Assembly: GCA_963082975.1 (NCBI GenBank)
Contig: OY720344.1
Span: 75,876,053 to 75,940,052, forward strand
Source of the DNA: Labia minor
Taxonomy: Eukaryota; Arthropoda; Insecta; Dermaptera; Spongiphoridae
DNA length: 64,000 nucleotides
Direction: 5' to 3'
Positions 47,829 through 59,095 of this stretch are shown here, one piece after another. Under the pieces are notes generated by a model that saw nothing but the letters and a program-made list of their open reading frames with translations, did not search any database and was not told the DNA's origin. The position numbers and the translations under genes were made by a program. Position 1 is the first letter of the stretch, and each line of letters opens with the position of its first letter.

Positions 47829-48220
47829 CAAGGGGTGGCCAACCCGCGGCCCGCCGTAAACATTTTTGCGGCCCGCGAGATTCATCACACTTTTATATTA
47901 TGCGCCCTCATGAAACAAATATCGCACTAGTGAAATAAATATGATTTCATTTTTTTTATTTCGTTGTTTCTTTTTTTATTTTTAGTATTTTATATTTTTT
48001 ACAATGTGCATTCAGTATCATTATTATTGTATTATATATGTTTATATGTAAAAATAATAGTAAACATAATAAAAATTCATTATTTTTCAATTTGTCACAC
48101 AAAACAATATCTATAATGGGTCTAAATCTAATATGGGTATGTATAATTTTATATGCGGCCCGCGAAGTTATGATGCATTTCCAAAGTGGTCCGCAAGAAC
48201 ATTTGGGTTGGCCACCTCTG
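47829..48220. mobile_element. hAT-type MITE (392 bp) with perfect 8-bp TSD
   Basis: Ends CAAGGGGTGGCCAACCC and, inverted, CAGAGGTGGCCAACCC. Target duplication CTCTAGAT at 47821-47828 and 48221-48228 is exact. Subterminal CGCGGCCCGC (about 47845) and GCGGCCCGCGAAG (about 48156) are also inverted. No transposase; the small open frame inside is chance. The element lies directly against the 5' edge of the mariner remnant. Confidence 0.85.
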
Positions 48221-48866
48221 CTCTAGATTCTAGATCTAGATCAATATATCTATATGAATTTATTCAGACATTAATATTAATAAAATTGAAGACATTTTTA
48301 TAAAATATATTAATATTAATTTATTAACAAAATATGAAATTAATATGAAATTAAAATCTTTCAATATTTAAAGAAATTACAATAATAATGTTTATTGATT
48401 TGTGATGTTAACTTCCTAGCCATCGTTTTCTATATGTGTTAATTAAACCAGATATTATTAAACTTTTATTTTAATAATAGAATTATTATTATTTTATAAT
48501 CCTTGTTAAATTAATTAAATAAACCTTAAAACGGTACCATATTCAGCTAAATATATTAATTAATTATATGGATTTGATTAAAAATATAATGGTGTACACA
48601 TTTTAAAAAGTTTATCATAATTAATTTTATGTTTAAGAGCTTAAAAGTTAAATAACCTAGACGACAAACATGAAAATATAAAGTGGGTATTCACAAAACT
48701 TTTTATGGAAATAGTCTCATAAAGACAGAAACCATTTCTAAGGAGTCTCAAATTCTGGATTAAAATTTTATTGAATAAGTTAGTGAAGATTTATTTTTAA
48801 GTACACAAATGTCTAGTGGTATAAAAATATGATAATATATACAATATTTTGAAATTTAACATCCTA

Positions 48867-49217
48867 AGTAGAAAGATTTTTTAAAAAATAGTATTTTAAG
48901 AATTTTTTCATTCAAATAAAATTTAGGATCATTTAATTGTTTAAAAAAGAAAATAAAGTGTTACTTTTATGTTAAAAAAATGTTTATTTATTCTCTCCTT
49001 AGTAAAAATTTTCTTTTGAATTTAATTTTGATTAAGTAGAAAGTAGAAAGATTTTTAAAAAATAGAATTTTTATAATTTTTTCATTCAAATAATATTTAG
49101 GATCATTTAATTGTTTAAAAAACAAAATAAAGTGTTACTTTTATGTTAAAAAAATGTTTAGCTTCTCCCTCCTTATTAAAAATGTTCATTTGAATTTAAT
49201 TTTGAATAGTTTTTTTA
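48867..49217. repeat. Tandem duplication, two copies of ~174 bp
   Basis: AGTAGAAAGATTTTT starts both copies (48867 and 49042). TTAGGATCATTTAATTGTTT, AAATAAAGTGTTACTTTTAT and TTTGAATTTAATTTTGA recur at the same spacing. A few substitutions and small indels separate the copies. Non-coding. Confidence 0.8.
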
Positions 49218-50090
49218 AACGTCTATAATTCTGACTCATAGGATATAAATTTTGTCTGTTCAACTTCAGCCATTCATCCCATAAAGTATGTAGTCCAGGA
49301 AAAAGATGACTCTGTCATTAAAGATAATAATTTATTATTAATAAATATAATATCTATTCTTACCACAATTTATATAGATTTATCTACACACATAAATTAT
49401 ATCGATTTTTTATTAACCCTCTTCATAGACTATCTTCCTATAATAGAAGATAGTGAATTATTTATTTTAATCATTAAATTAATATTTAAACATTCTATAT
49501 ATTTAATTATTGAATTGTCACCTCTACACAAATATATTAGATAAATATAAAGGTATATATTTATGTGTATTTCTGTTTGAAAAACGATAACAATTATCTC
49601 TCTTAACCCTTAATATATTATCTCTTAAAATTAATTGAATCAATTTCCATCACTTGATATATCATTTACCGATAATGGAGAACTTGAATGTCAATCTATA
49701 GATAGAAGTTTATTTTACTGAATATTTAGTTCATTAAAAAAAATTAAATTATGGCAACTTATCAAAATCTTACAAAGTTTTATTGATAAAATAATTCTAT
49801 TAAAAAATATAGTTGTTAATTAATTAAGTTGTTAATTATTTTGCTATTTACTTCTTATTTTACAATCTTTTAATTAATCTATATACCTATATATATTATA
49901 ACGTATATTAAGTTTAGGTTTAATTTAAATTTAAATACATCAATTCTGTGTGTGTCAGGTAGGGCCAAGGTGTTAGAAAAAAAATAACAATATTAGTTAT
50001 AAAGAATTTGTTTATATAAATTATTATGAATATATTTAAGTTAATCAAATAATATTAAGATATTATTTATCAATAATAATATTTAATGTT
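49218..50090. other. A+T-rich stretch, no gene seen
   Basis: Low-complexity sequence. A small inverted pair TCATAGACTATCTTCC/AATAGAAGATAG lies near 49424-49454. No supported gene. Confidence 0.45.
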
Positions 50091-50094
50091 GTTC

Positions 50095-50980
50095 CGGTAA
50101 TTATTCAAGTAAACGCCTTTTCGTGGATTTGGATAATACTTTACCAGTGGGTTCCTTTTGCAATTCCAAATAAACTTTTCTTATCAAATTTTTTGGGCCT
50201 TTTCTAGTTTACGAGATAAAAATTATTAAAATAAAGATTAACGGATTAGCAGAGGCGGATTTAGGCCTAAGCAGAATAGGCAACTGCCTAGGACCCGTAA
50301 TTTCAGAGGGCCCGTAAAACGGTTCAAAAAATCGTGAACTCTTTTACTTTTGCGATCAGACTTTTAAATATTTACGACTTTTTTTAAAATTTTTTCAACA
50401 TGGTTCTAAAAAAAAGGTAAAACGATTTTGCGATCACGATTTTTCAGGCTCTAAGTATCACCAAGTGTGCCCACCCCTGCCATATCAAAAAAGTACTCTT
50501 CAATAATGAAAAATAAAATAAATAATAGATTTTATGTTATTTTATGGGTGTAGGGCCGGAATTCTGTCCTTGCCTAGGGCCCGAAAATTCCTTAATCCGG
50601 CACTGCAGATTAGTTATGAGCGTCGAAATTTGCCATTAAGTAATGTTTTATTGACTAATTCACTAATTATTCACTTATTCACTTATTTTCAGTATTTATA
50701 AGTTCGGTTGGGATATAGGAAAATTATTTTTTTAATTTTCTTAAATCAAAACGGAACTTATAAAAACCGAAAATTATTGCGCCTGGTGCTGAAACGGATA
50801 AAAAGTGCTAGCTAAATAGAATATCAATGAATTTATATGCAAATTTTAATAATTTTTATCTCGTAAACTAGAAGAGACCTGAAAAAATTTCATAAGAAAA
50901 GTTTATTTGGAATTGCAAAAGGAACCCACTGGTAAATATTATCCAAATCCACGAAAAGGCGTTTACTTGAATAATTACCG
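50095..50980. mobile_element. DNA element with ~140-bp terminal inverted repeats
   Basis: CGGTAATTATTCAAGTAAAC starts the left arm and its inverse ends the right arm at 50980. The arms (about 50095-50234 and 50840-50980) differ at only a few places. Flanks TTGTTC and TTGTTT suggest a short duplication, but this is uncertain. The interior carries a nested hAT element (50250-50605) and a block (50607-50720) that matches, inverted, 34590-34650. No transposase: non-autonomous. Confidence 0.75.
50250..50605. mobile_element. Nested hAT-type MITE (356 bp)
   Basis: Left end CAGAGGCGGATTTAGG and right end CCTTAATCCGGCACTG are inverted with three mismatches. Flanks CGGATTAG (50242-50249) and CAGATTAG (50606-50613) are an 8-bp duplication with one mismatch. 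Subterminal CTGCCTAGGACCCG and GCCTAGGGCCCG are also paired. Inserted in the 50095-50980 element. Confidence 0.8.
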
Positions 50981-50999
50981 TTGTTTCTCTTTCAGATAA

Positions 51000-51464
51000 A
51001 AATATTTAAATAAATATATGAATAAATAAAAAATAATAAATCACAGTTGTGTAAGATAACATGAATAACAAATGGAACAGTAGTAAGACTTATTATTTAT
51101 CTGAAGACGAGAAAATTAAATTTTTTATGAAAAAAAGTTTTAATTTTATATCAGTGTTTTATATGACTAATGTTATAATTTTAAATTCAGTGTTTGTTTG
51201 TTTTTTTCCTTTTGAAGAGGGGCTCGACTTGCATCCGAAACCCCGGCATGAATTAAAAGAAAAGATCGTGCGATAATTGATTTTCAACTTTCCTGTTCTG
51301 CATCCAATTTGGATTGAATTAATAAATTAGTCACTAAATCATTATAAAGATTTTAAACTATTTATACTTAATTTTATTTAATCATTTATTGATATTAGGT
51401 ATTTATATCGATGTTTAAGGCTATTAATTTTTTATATATTTGTTATTTAATATTTATTTGATAA

Positions 51465-51495
<31 letters not shown>

Positions 51496-52185
51496 ATATA
51501 TAGAATATTTTTCAATTTGAAAAAAAATTGATTATAAATCAACAAACAAGAAATAAATAAATAAATGAATAAAAAAATAATTCAATTATATTAATCATTT
51601 CATTTAAAATTATTCTAAAAATATTAATGGAGAATAGGATTACATTATAATATTAAGTTAATAATGAAGAAAGAGCAACACCTTGAAAAAATACCAAAGT
51701 GGTCCCAAGGTAGAAATATGCTCCTTTTCTGATGGATTTTTTTAGTGGGTTCAAGGCAGTGTGTGTGACGACATTCTAAAAATGTGTTAGACACTTTCCT
51801 TCTCACCCACTGCAAAGAAAAATAAAAAAAAGTTGAAAATTAGAATTCAACAATTAAATATTAAAAATATTTTTTCTGTTTTTAGATAAAAAATAAAAAT
51901 ATTAAAAAAATATCAAATTTAATTGCTTTTTATTTATGTAAACAAATATAGAAATAAAAAAATACTTAATGTTGCATAATTAGATAAAATTTTTAAGATC
52001 AGTTAAATATTTTACTGAAAATTTAGAAATTATAAAAACTTCAAGCACAATTGATTAAATATATATTATTTTTATATTATAATTTTTTTTTTATTATTTT
52101 ATATAAAATCCATTAAGAGATGATTAGAAAATTGTAAAAAAAATATAAAATAAATCTAATTTTCAAACAGCAGAGACAATTTGAT
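51000..52185. other. A+T-rich stretch with TATC microsatellite
   Basis: A (TCTA)n(TA)n run at about 51468-51502. Two small GC-richer patches at 51210-51310 and 51690-51815 (ATACCAAAGTGGTCCC) without recognised motifs. The frame at 51061-51276 is Lys/Phe-rich and matches nothing I know. Confidence 0.45.
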
Positions 52186-52189
52186 AACC

Positions 52190-52650
52190 TTCTTTTGAAT
52201 TAGAAAGGGTAGCGAATCAGGGGAGAATTTGAGCAAGTGTAAAAATTGGTACGTTAGCAATAATCTTCTCGATTCCTTACGTGGCTAATAAACGGACTAA
52301 AGTGGTGGATCTAAATGTTTGTGCAAACAACAGGGGACAATCGTGGCTTGATTGTGAGGACATCCGCCATGTCTCTTTTCATCCCTCCTTTTCCTTCCTT
52401 TTGCGCCTCCTCGAGTGGGGGTAGGGCGCCAATCCGAAGCACCCTTCGGCACATGTGACGTCACGTGCCATCCCTACTCGCCCCCGAGCCAACAACCCTC
52501 CCTACATTCCAGCCTCTGGGAGTAATTAGTTTTAACGAGCTGTGTTAATTAAACAATTTGTCAGCGAACCTCAAGAGAGACCAGGGACCCATTCCCTCAA
52601 TATCCACCCAATAGCCCCTTCTCTAGGATAATCTCCACGCACACTACTTA
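52190..52650. promoter_or_regulatory. GC-rich island with CRE/E-box palindrome
   Basis: About 450 bp of unique GC-rich sequence. ACATGTGACGTCACGTG (52451-52467) fuses CATGTG, a perfect CRE TGACGTCA (52456-52463) and CACGTG (52462-52467) in a near-palindrome. AGTAATTAG (52521), TTAATTAA (52545-52552) and AACAAT (52552-52557; SOX core) follow. GCAATAATCTTCTCG and GGCTAATAAACGG precede. No open frame covers it. A strong enhancer or promoter candidate. Confidence 0.4.
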
Positions 52651-53018
52651 ATACAATGCCTTTATTCACATATTGTGGTATGAAAATTCGATATATACCT
52701 AAATATATATTAGACAATATTTTAACTTAACTTTTAACTTAAATATTTTGTCTTTTTATAAAAAAAAGAGTTTGTCTTTAATTTTAATGTATATAAAGAA
52801 TTAAAAATAGGAAAATATTTTTTAAAAAAAGAGAATGAAACGGGTCTTTTTTTAATTAGCTTGGATAATTATACAAAATATTAATTTTGATAATAATGAA
52901 CCTTGACAAGAAAAAGAATAACTTAATCGATTTTAAGATAGTACAATGTTTCATAATTGAAATTGTTTAAGATCATACAAATACAAACATAATTATTTTC
53001 ATACATATAAATATATAT

Positions 53019-53542
53019 GAGGGCAGGTCAATAAGTGTGGGACTTTTTCAATTTACCGTCTCTTAAATGAAATGACAACACTGCTCCTGTCGGCAGGTAA
53101 CTATCAGCTGGCTGCTGTCAACATTTGAACCAGCTGGGTCTCTTAGTTTTTGTTTGACATTCATTAATAGCAGGCTAGCTACCTAGTGATTTGAGAAGAA
53201 AATGAAAAAAAGTGAATTTCGTGTGCTCATTAAGCATTAATTTTGGCAGGAAAAAACATCATTGAAACCAAGTTTTTGAGGTCGTTTTGTAACCTCGGAT
53301 GAAAGTGGATCCACCACAACACACCAGAGACCAAACAGCAGTCAAAACAGTGGGTTCTCGGGGTGAATCGGCACCAAAGATATCCTCGACAAATCTTATT
53401 TTTTGGAAGGGATAAAAAATTGGAGAAATGTTGGGCGAAGTATATAGAGCTCAAAGGAGACTTTATTGAAAAAAAAAATAATTTTTTTTTCAATAACATG
53501 GGTTTCATTGGAAAAATCACCGACTTATTGACCTAACCCTTA
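53019..53542 (+). mobile_element. mariner-derived element, internally deleted
   Basis: Inverted ends GAGGGCAGGTCAATAAGTG (53019 on) and, at the other side, GACTTATTGACCTAACCC. ATG at 53202 begins MKKSEFRVLIKH, the usual mariner transposase start, then a stop. VTSDES and NSSQN(SG) fragments with HQRPN correspond to the first catalytic region (T/CDE-W-IHH-TPE type) in shifted frames. The end reads FLEGIK with YIELKGD(F)IEK near 53435-53475. The second and third catalytic D region is deleted. Non-autonomous relic of about 520 bp. Confidence 0.75.
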
Positions 53543-54930
53543 CATTAGTGAGTGTATACATGAAGCATACGTATTTATGTTTATCATACTCAATATATAT
53601 TTATGTGAATGTAAATTTGTGCAGGTTTGTTGGATCTCTATGATAGAGATTATGTGTATCAAACAAAACAATTAAATATCAATTAACATGTTATCAACAA
53701 ATAATACTTTATAACCATTTTGTTCTCCATCATTTATTTTTCTTCACTATTTTCTAAATTGTTCTAGTTATTGCCATACTCAACGATACAAATCATCGTT
53801 AACTTATTCTTCTTCTATATTTTGTTATGCAATGATCTTTTGAAGGAATGAATTAATTCACCTGAAATTAATTTGTAAAGTTTTTTTTTTCAAAAAATAG
53901 GGTCTTTTTTTAAACAAAACGGCCACAACAATGTTTGGTCCCAAGCGGCCGAAACATGTACAAAAATGTTTAAGTTTATTAAACATGTATTTTAAAAAAA
54001 AATTTCAAATTGAAATTATAAACATTTCAATTTACGTAATTAACCTTTGTTACTCTATATAAAAATCATTTAAAATAATAAAATTTAAAAAAATGAATAA
54101 ATATTTTTTTATTAAATCAATTATTATCCATTTTCAAATTTTAAATATAATATAATCTATAAAAATAAAATAAATAATTTAATAAATTTAATTGGTATAT
54201 ATATATATATATATATATATATTTAAATTAATTTCAAAAATAAACAAATTTATAATTGCTATTTAAATTCAGGAGCCATTAACACCGAGGCGTAAGTAAG
54301 GTATGGCAGGTATAGCACGTGCCAAGGGTGGCCAAGGGCCCTAACTGAAGAGGGACGCTAAAAAGCATCTAACGTAAAAATATTTATAATAGATATAAAA
54401 AATTTTAATTATTCCTTTAATATATGTTTAAAAATAGAAAAGTTATATAATTAATTCTTCTTTCCCTTCAAAAATATAATAAATAATAATATTTTTATTA
54501 ATTTAAATAATTCAAAAAATTTAAATCTTTAAAGAAATCTTTAAAAATACTATAAATTATATATAGTCTAATAATCCACCCCTGAAATTTAATATTGATT
54601 CAATGGATATTAATACTTCAAATTAAAACATATTTCGCTATTTTGCGTTAATTTCATTTACACATCCAAAATGTATTTATTATTCCTTGAGCTAATGAAT
54701 ATTTATGTTTATAATGATGCCATTAATGTTTAATCCTATGATTAATTAACGTCATTTGATAATTATTCATATTGATTTTATATTGCAAAATCAAATATCA
54801 ATTTTTTTTTTATTTTTCATGAATAATTTTTAATAATCTATTAAATATTAAGAGAGAGAAAAAAAATATTTTTTATTTTTTGGCATATGGAATTATTTAA
54901 TTAAAATATATTTATATGAAATTTAATTAA
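53543..54930. other. A+T-rich stretch, possible hAT relic
   Basis: No gene. A (TA)n run at about 54197-54224. CACCGAGGCGTAAGTAAGG (near 54291) with GGGTGGCCAAGGGCCCTAAC resembles the left end of the hAT element at 50250. A possible right end AATCCACCCCTG lies near 54572, but the flanks give no convincing duplication. Confidence 0.35.
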
Positions 54931-54934
54931 ATAT

Positions 54935-55165
54935 AAGGAAGGGGTGACGTAACAAAACGAGATGATAAAATGATTTGCCGATGATAGAGAATAAATAAGC
55001 GTTTGGTGAATGGGCTATTGCCAGGAAATGAGTATATTGACGTGGATGGCCAGATGGGCAAACAACGCCGTTTATTATGAAATAGAAAATAATCCCAGGG
55101 TAAATACCAACTGGCCAATAAAATAATTAGATTTGTCGGGCCGCAGCACATTTCAAGCTAACTGA
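54935..55165. promoter_or_regulatory. Island rich in Hox, forkhead and homeodomain sites
   Basis: GGTGACGTAAC (CRE-like), GAATAAATAAGCG, AACGCCGTTTATTATG (Caudal/Abdominal-B-like, near 55065), GTAAATA (55100-55106, forkhead core), and GGCCAATAAAATAATTAG with TAATTA at 55124-55129. Unique, GC-richer than the flanks and non-coding. A dense arrangement for 230 bp and a good enhancer candidate. Confidence 0.4.
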
Positions 55166-55738
55166 ATAGATAATCATAAATGATCACAGTATGAGGCTAA
55201 AATTTTACATTAAGGTTTAATTTACAAGTTGGTGGGAAACTAATACATTGATTATTTATAATTGATAATATAACTGGATCAGTAAAATTTGAATATTTTT
55301 TTTTTCATTTGAAATATGAAAGTAGAATGTCTTTGTATGCTTACTACATACATATTTATTATTTTTATTGGATATGTAATAAAAAAAATTAATGTTTCTA
55401 TGGATTAAAGGTCATTTTAAGTCCCAAATATGTGAACAGAAATTTGCCTGAAAAGTCAAATTAATCCATTTATAAAAAGAATTTATCAAGGAAATCCCTC
55501 ATGAATCACATTAAATATTAAATAATAATTTTTGTGAACTTGGAGAGGTTAGAAGTCTCGACCTTAAAATCAAAAGTTCAACATTTTCCATTAAGGTACG
55601 TGCATAAATAAACAAAATTATTTAATACTAAGAAAAATTGTAATTTTTCTGTTTATTATATTATTTTTTTATATATTTAATGATAGATCTCATATTCACT
55701 CCAAATTTTTTTCTTTAAATTTCTTATACTTCAATATA

Positions 55739-56976
55739 CCAGGTGTACAAGCTTAAATCCGCTATTCGCCAATAGATAGCGTAATTGAGCGTATGAAGGT
55801 CATGTGGACACGCCATATTTTTTTTCTTAAGAGTACGTCTGTCATCAATGAGCAGACAACATCGCTATCAATTTCGTTAGAAAGATTACTTTTTTCGCTA
55901 AGTATGAATAATTTGGTGCTAAAAAAACTGCTTTTTTGCTTCAATTTAAAGAAATCAGCTGCTGAATCGCATCGGATGCTAGTGGAGGCGTACGGTGACA
56001 ATGCTCTTTTGGAAACCTCGTGCCGAGATTGGTTTCGTAAGTTTAAAGATGGCAATTTCGACTTAAGTGACAAGAACCATGAAAATTGGTCTAGGAAAGT
56101 TGAAGACCACGAACTAGAGGCTCTTTTAGACGAAGACGATACTCAATCGCAAAAAATGCCCGCCGAGCAATTAGGTGTTTCTCAACAAGCGATTTCCTTA
56201 CGTCTACGTGCAATGGGTAAGGTTCAAAAATTGGAAAATAGGTGCCGCATGAATTGAACGACCGGCAAATGGAGCGACGTCAGGACACATGCGAAATCCT
56301 GCTTGCTGGACACAAAAGAAACATGTTTTTGCACCGGATTATGACTAGCGATGAAAAATGGATATATTTTGAAAATCTTAAACGAAGAAAATCGTGGGTT
56401 GATTCCGGTCAGCCATCAAAATCTTGCGCTAGACCAAATCGCTTCGGACGGAAGACGAGGCTGTGCGTTTGTTGGGACCACCAGTTTACTATCTACTATA
56501 CTACTAAACCTGGTGAAACTGTCGCTCACCGTTATCATCAACAATTAATCAAATTGACTGTGCTCTCCGTGAAAAAAGGCCGCAAAGACATGAAAAGCTG
56601 ATTTTTCTTCATGATAATGTTCCGTCTCACACGTCGAAAAAAGTAAAAAACTACTTGGAAACACTCAACTGGGAGATGCTACCACACCCCGCTTATTCAC
56701 CTGGCCCCGTCTGACTATCATCTATTTTCGTCAATAGGCCACTCACTTGCTGAGCAGCACTTCGATTCTTACGAAGACGTACGAAAATGGCTTGAAGAGT
56801 GGTTTGCCTCAAAAGAAAAATAATTTTATTGGCATGGTATTCATAAATTGCCCGAAAGATGGAAAAAATGTATAGATAACGAGGGCAAGTACTTTGAATA
56901 AATTTGTTTTTGCTTTCCATTGAAAAAAATGTATTTTTCTCATCAAAAAACAGCGGATTTAAGCTTGTACACCTGG
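55739..56976 (+). mobile_element. Complete mariner element (1238 bp)
   Basis: Perfect terminal inverted repeats of at least 25 bp: CCAGGTGTACAAGCTTAAAT at the left end and its inverse at the right. TA at 55737-55738 and 56977-56978 is the target duplication. Length and single transposase gene are typical of the family. The transposase is broken (see 55904-56901), so it is non-autonomous, but the exact ends mean it could be moved in trans. Confidence 0.92.
55904..56901 (+). pseudogene. mariner transposase, disrupted
   Basis: Cut-and-paste transposase with a D,D34D catalytic core. ATG at 55904 (MNNLVLKKLL), chosen because family members start here. First helix-turn-helix region SAAESHRMLVEAYGDNALLE; second ELEALLDEDDTQSQ and GVSQQAISLRLRAMG; HELNDRQMERRQDTCEILL; first D in MTSDEKWIYFENLKRRKSW; second D in FLHDNVPSH; LETLNWEMLPHPAYSPG; third D in SDYHLFSSIGHSLAEQHF; end LPERWKK...GKYFE, stop at 56901. 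Lesions: one base lost plus TGG to TAG near 56233-56242; a frame change near 56530-56590; a 5-bp deletion at a CCTG direct repeat before the third D (about 56700); TAA at about 56821. All three catalytic Asp codons survive. Confidence 0.88.
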
Positions 56977-57556
56977 TACTTATTTCTATTTCATCTTAAG
57001 TTCTTTCAATTTAGGTCTCCATATAACTAAAATCACTTTGTTATTTTTAAACACGCTGACTATTTTTTATATACTAATATTATTTAATATAATATGTAGA
57101 ATATAGAATATTAACTATTAGTTGGATATTTACTGTTATTGATAGGGTATAAGGAGAAATAAAATTGTCTTCCCCAAGGAAAATTCTAAATAACTAGCTA
57201 GGAAGTTATCCAAATGCTAAAGCGCAATCACATATTTATTTAAAGATTGAATATATATCCAGGGATGTTCTTATCAATTTTGGTGGCCTGGGCTATAAAC
57301 CAATAAACCAAGTGACCTAAGGACTAGGTATTAACATTCTTAAATATAATATTTTTAATATTTCATTGCAGTTACAAATAAAATTATTTTCTTGAATGAA
57401 GTTCCCGTTAACCAATATTTCATTTTTCGTTTAAGCATATTTAAAAATTCCTCATATTTACTTCTGTGGCGCTCCTTAAGCGGCACTGAACTGTAGGTGA
57501 TAGAATTAGTATGGCTAATAGTATATTAGTATTTCTGCGATTATTGAATATATATA

Positions 57557-58056
57557 CGAGGGGTGTTCAAATTATTCTCAGTAACGAGGTAATTTAGCAG
57601 TGACGAAGGGATTTAAATTATTTCAGTTGGTAAAGACACTCCCTGAGAACATAACCTCAAAATTTCATTTATTTATCATTAGTACTAATCTAATTATCGT
57701 TGGTGTAAGAAGACCAGAATGTCTGATGCGACAATATTGAGAAAAATGCTTTGAAGAAATAAAGCATACACCTTACAGCCAAGTCCTTGCCCCCAGTGAT
57801 TACTTCTTGTTCCCCAACCTAATAAAAAAGATCTTAGTGGAAAACGTTTTTCTGACGATGAAAAGCTGAAGGTGGCAATTAACGCACATTTTGAGGACAA
57901 GGAGGAAAAATATTTTTTAGAGGGAATTCAAAAGTTAGTTTCCCGAGCAAATAAGTGTATTGAGGTTATGGGGGACTACATTGAAAAATAAATTTTAGTT
58001 AGAAGTTTCTGCATTTTCCTTCATACCTATACCGAGAATACTTTGAACACCCCTCG
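57557..58056 (+). mobile_element. mariner deletion derivative (500 bp)
   Basis: Ends CGAGGGGTGTTCAAATTATT and, inverted, CGAGGGGTGTTCAAAGTATT; TA at both flanks (57555-57556 and 58057-58058). The interior keeps only the transposase C-terminus: LAPSDYFLFPNL (third catalytic D, from 57786), a 1-nt frameshift, then DLSGKRFSDDEKLK, KYFLEGIQKLVSRA and CIEVMGDYIEK to a stop at 57991. The N-terminal two thirds are deleted. A third mariner lineage, different from 55739 and 53019. Confidence 0.88.
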
Positions 58057-58089
58057 TATATATTGATAAAAATAGAGGTATGTTCTTTT

Positions 58090-58440
58090 AAATTATTTGA
58101 ATAGCTCGGTGTCCCAGGAATTGAAATGAAAATCAATTTATTTTAATTAATTTGAAACATTTTAGGAAACAAATTTTTAATGGGTTATTTTTAGAAATCC
58201 CATTTAACAATTGTAGTAAATAATTAAAAAATTGTAAAATTTTTAAAGTATATATAAATAAATTGTATAAATTTGTTAAAGGGTCGAGCGATACTTCGGT
58301 GTCCCAGGTATATATTTTATATCAACACGCCACTTTTCTGTTAGTATGTTATTATTTGAACGGCGATTCGGTGAATCAGGTATCTATGCGCACGGCAGTG
58401 CGCCGGCCAAGTTCCAGCAAGCCGCGCGCATGCCGTAAGT
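58090..58440 (+). repeat. R1 repeat, copy 8, with three box variants
   Basis: GCTCGGTGTCCCAGGAATT (58105), AAAGGGTCGAGCGATACTTC followed by GGTGTCCCAGGTAT (58278-58311), and GAACGGCGATTCGGTGAATC (58357) lie within 280 bp. Then comes a short GC-rich CACGGCAGTGCGCCGGCC stretch. The three variant boxes represent different subtypes seen singly elsewhere. Confidence 0.55.
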
Positions 58441-59095
58441 ATATTTACACGAATGGTTTGGAGTCACTTTTGACCCCCCTGTATCTCAGTGCCTATTGCA
58501 AGTACAGAGATAAAATTTTATCTACGTAGTCATATACTAGAACTAAAGCAGTATGCCAAATTTCATAATTATAACTTCAGTAGATCCTGAAATATGACCC
58601 TGTGAAAATAGCTTATTTTGGAACTGATTCACTGATTGGTCAACAAAATTCTTAGGGTATTTCCAATTGTCCTAGCGCTATGAAATTTGGCATACAGGTC
58701 GTGTGTTATAAGTAGGTTAACAAAAAATTATGAAATTTAAGAAATCGGTCAAGCTTGAGTTGTTATAATCGAATATCAGTGCGATTTTAACGAATTCAAA
58801 CGAATTCATTGGTTTTGTCAGAAACTAATCAAGCTAGGACTTCGAAATTTGGTACACCGATATTATTTACAGTTTGTAGATTTCTTTTAAAATTTCGTCA
58901 AAATCGGTTAACCGGAAGTGGTACTTTACCTACACTGGTTGCGTTTACCTTTCAAGTAAAGTACCAGTTTGCTTCGAGATATTTGCTTCCTATTTTGTAT
59001 ATAGATTTAAAAATATGAAAAAAATTCAGATACCAAATTTCATCATGATCTGACTACCGGAAGTGACATTTTACCTATACAAGTAGCGTTAGGTG
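58441..59095. repeat. Repeat block with recurring GAAATTTGG motifs
   Basis: TGCCAAATTTCATAATTATA (58552), CTATGAAATTTGGCATACAG (58678), TTCGAAATTTGGTACACCGA (58840) and ATACCAAATTTCATCATGAT (59030) alternate in orientation, with ACCGGAAGTGGTACTTTACC (58910) and ACCGGAAGTGACATTTTACC (59056). The same core occurs in R2 and near R1. It looks like an array of diverged sub-repeats, not a gene; the frame at 58809-59018 is chance. Confidence 0.5.

Noticed and set aside
53230..53520. 96-codon minus-strand frame
   Set aside because: It is antisense to mariner remnants at 53019-53542.
54291..54582. Fifth hAT MITE
   Set aside because: The putative ends are weak and the 8-bp flanks do not match, so it is only noted within the intergenic entry.
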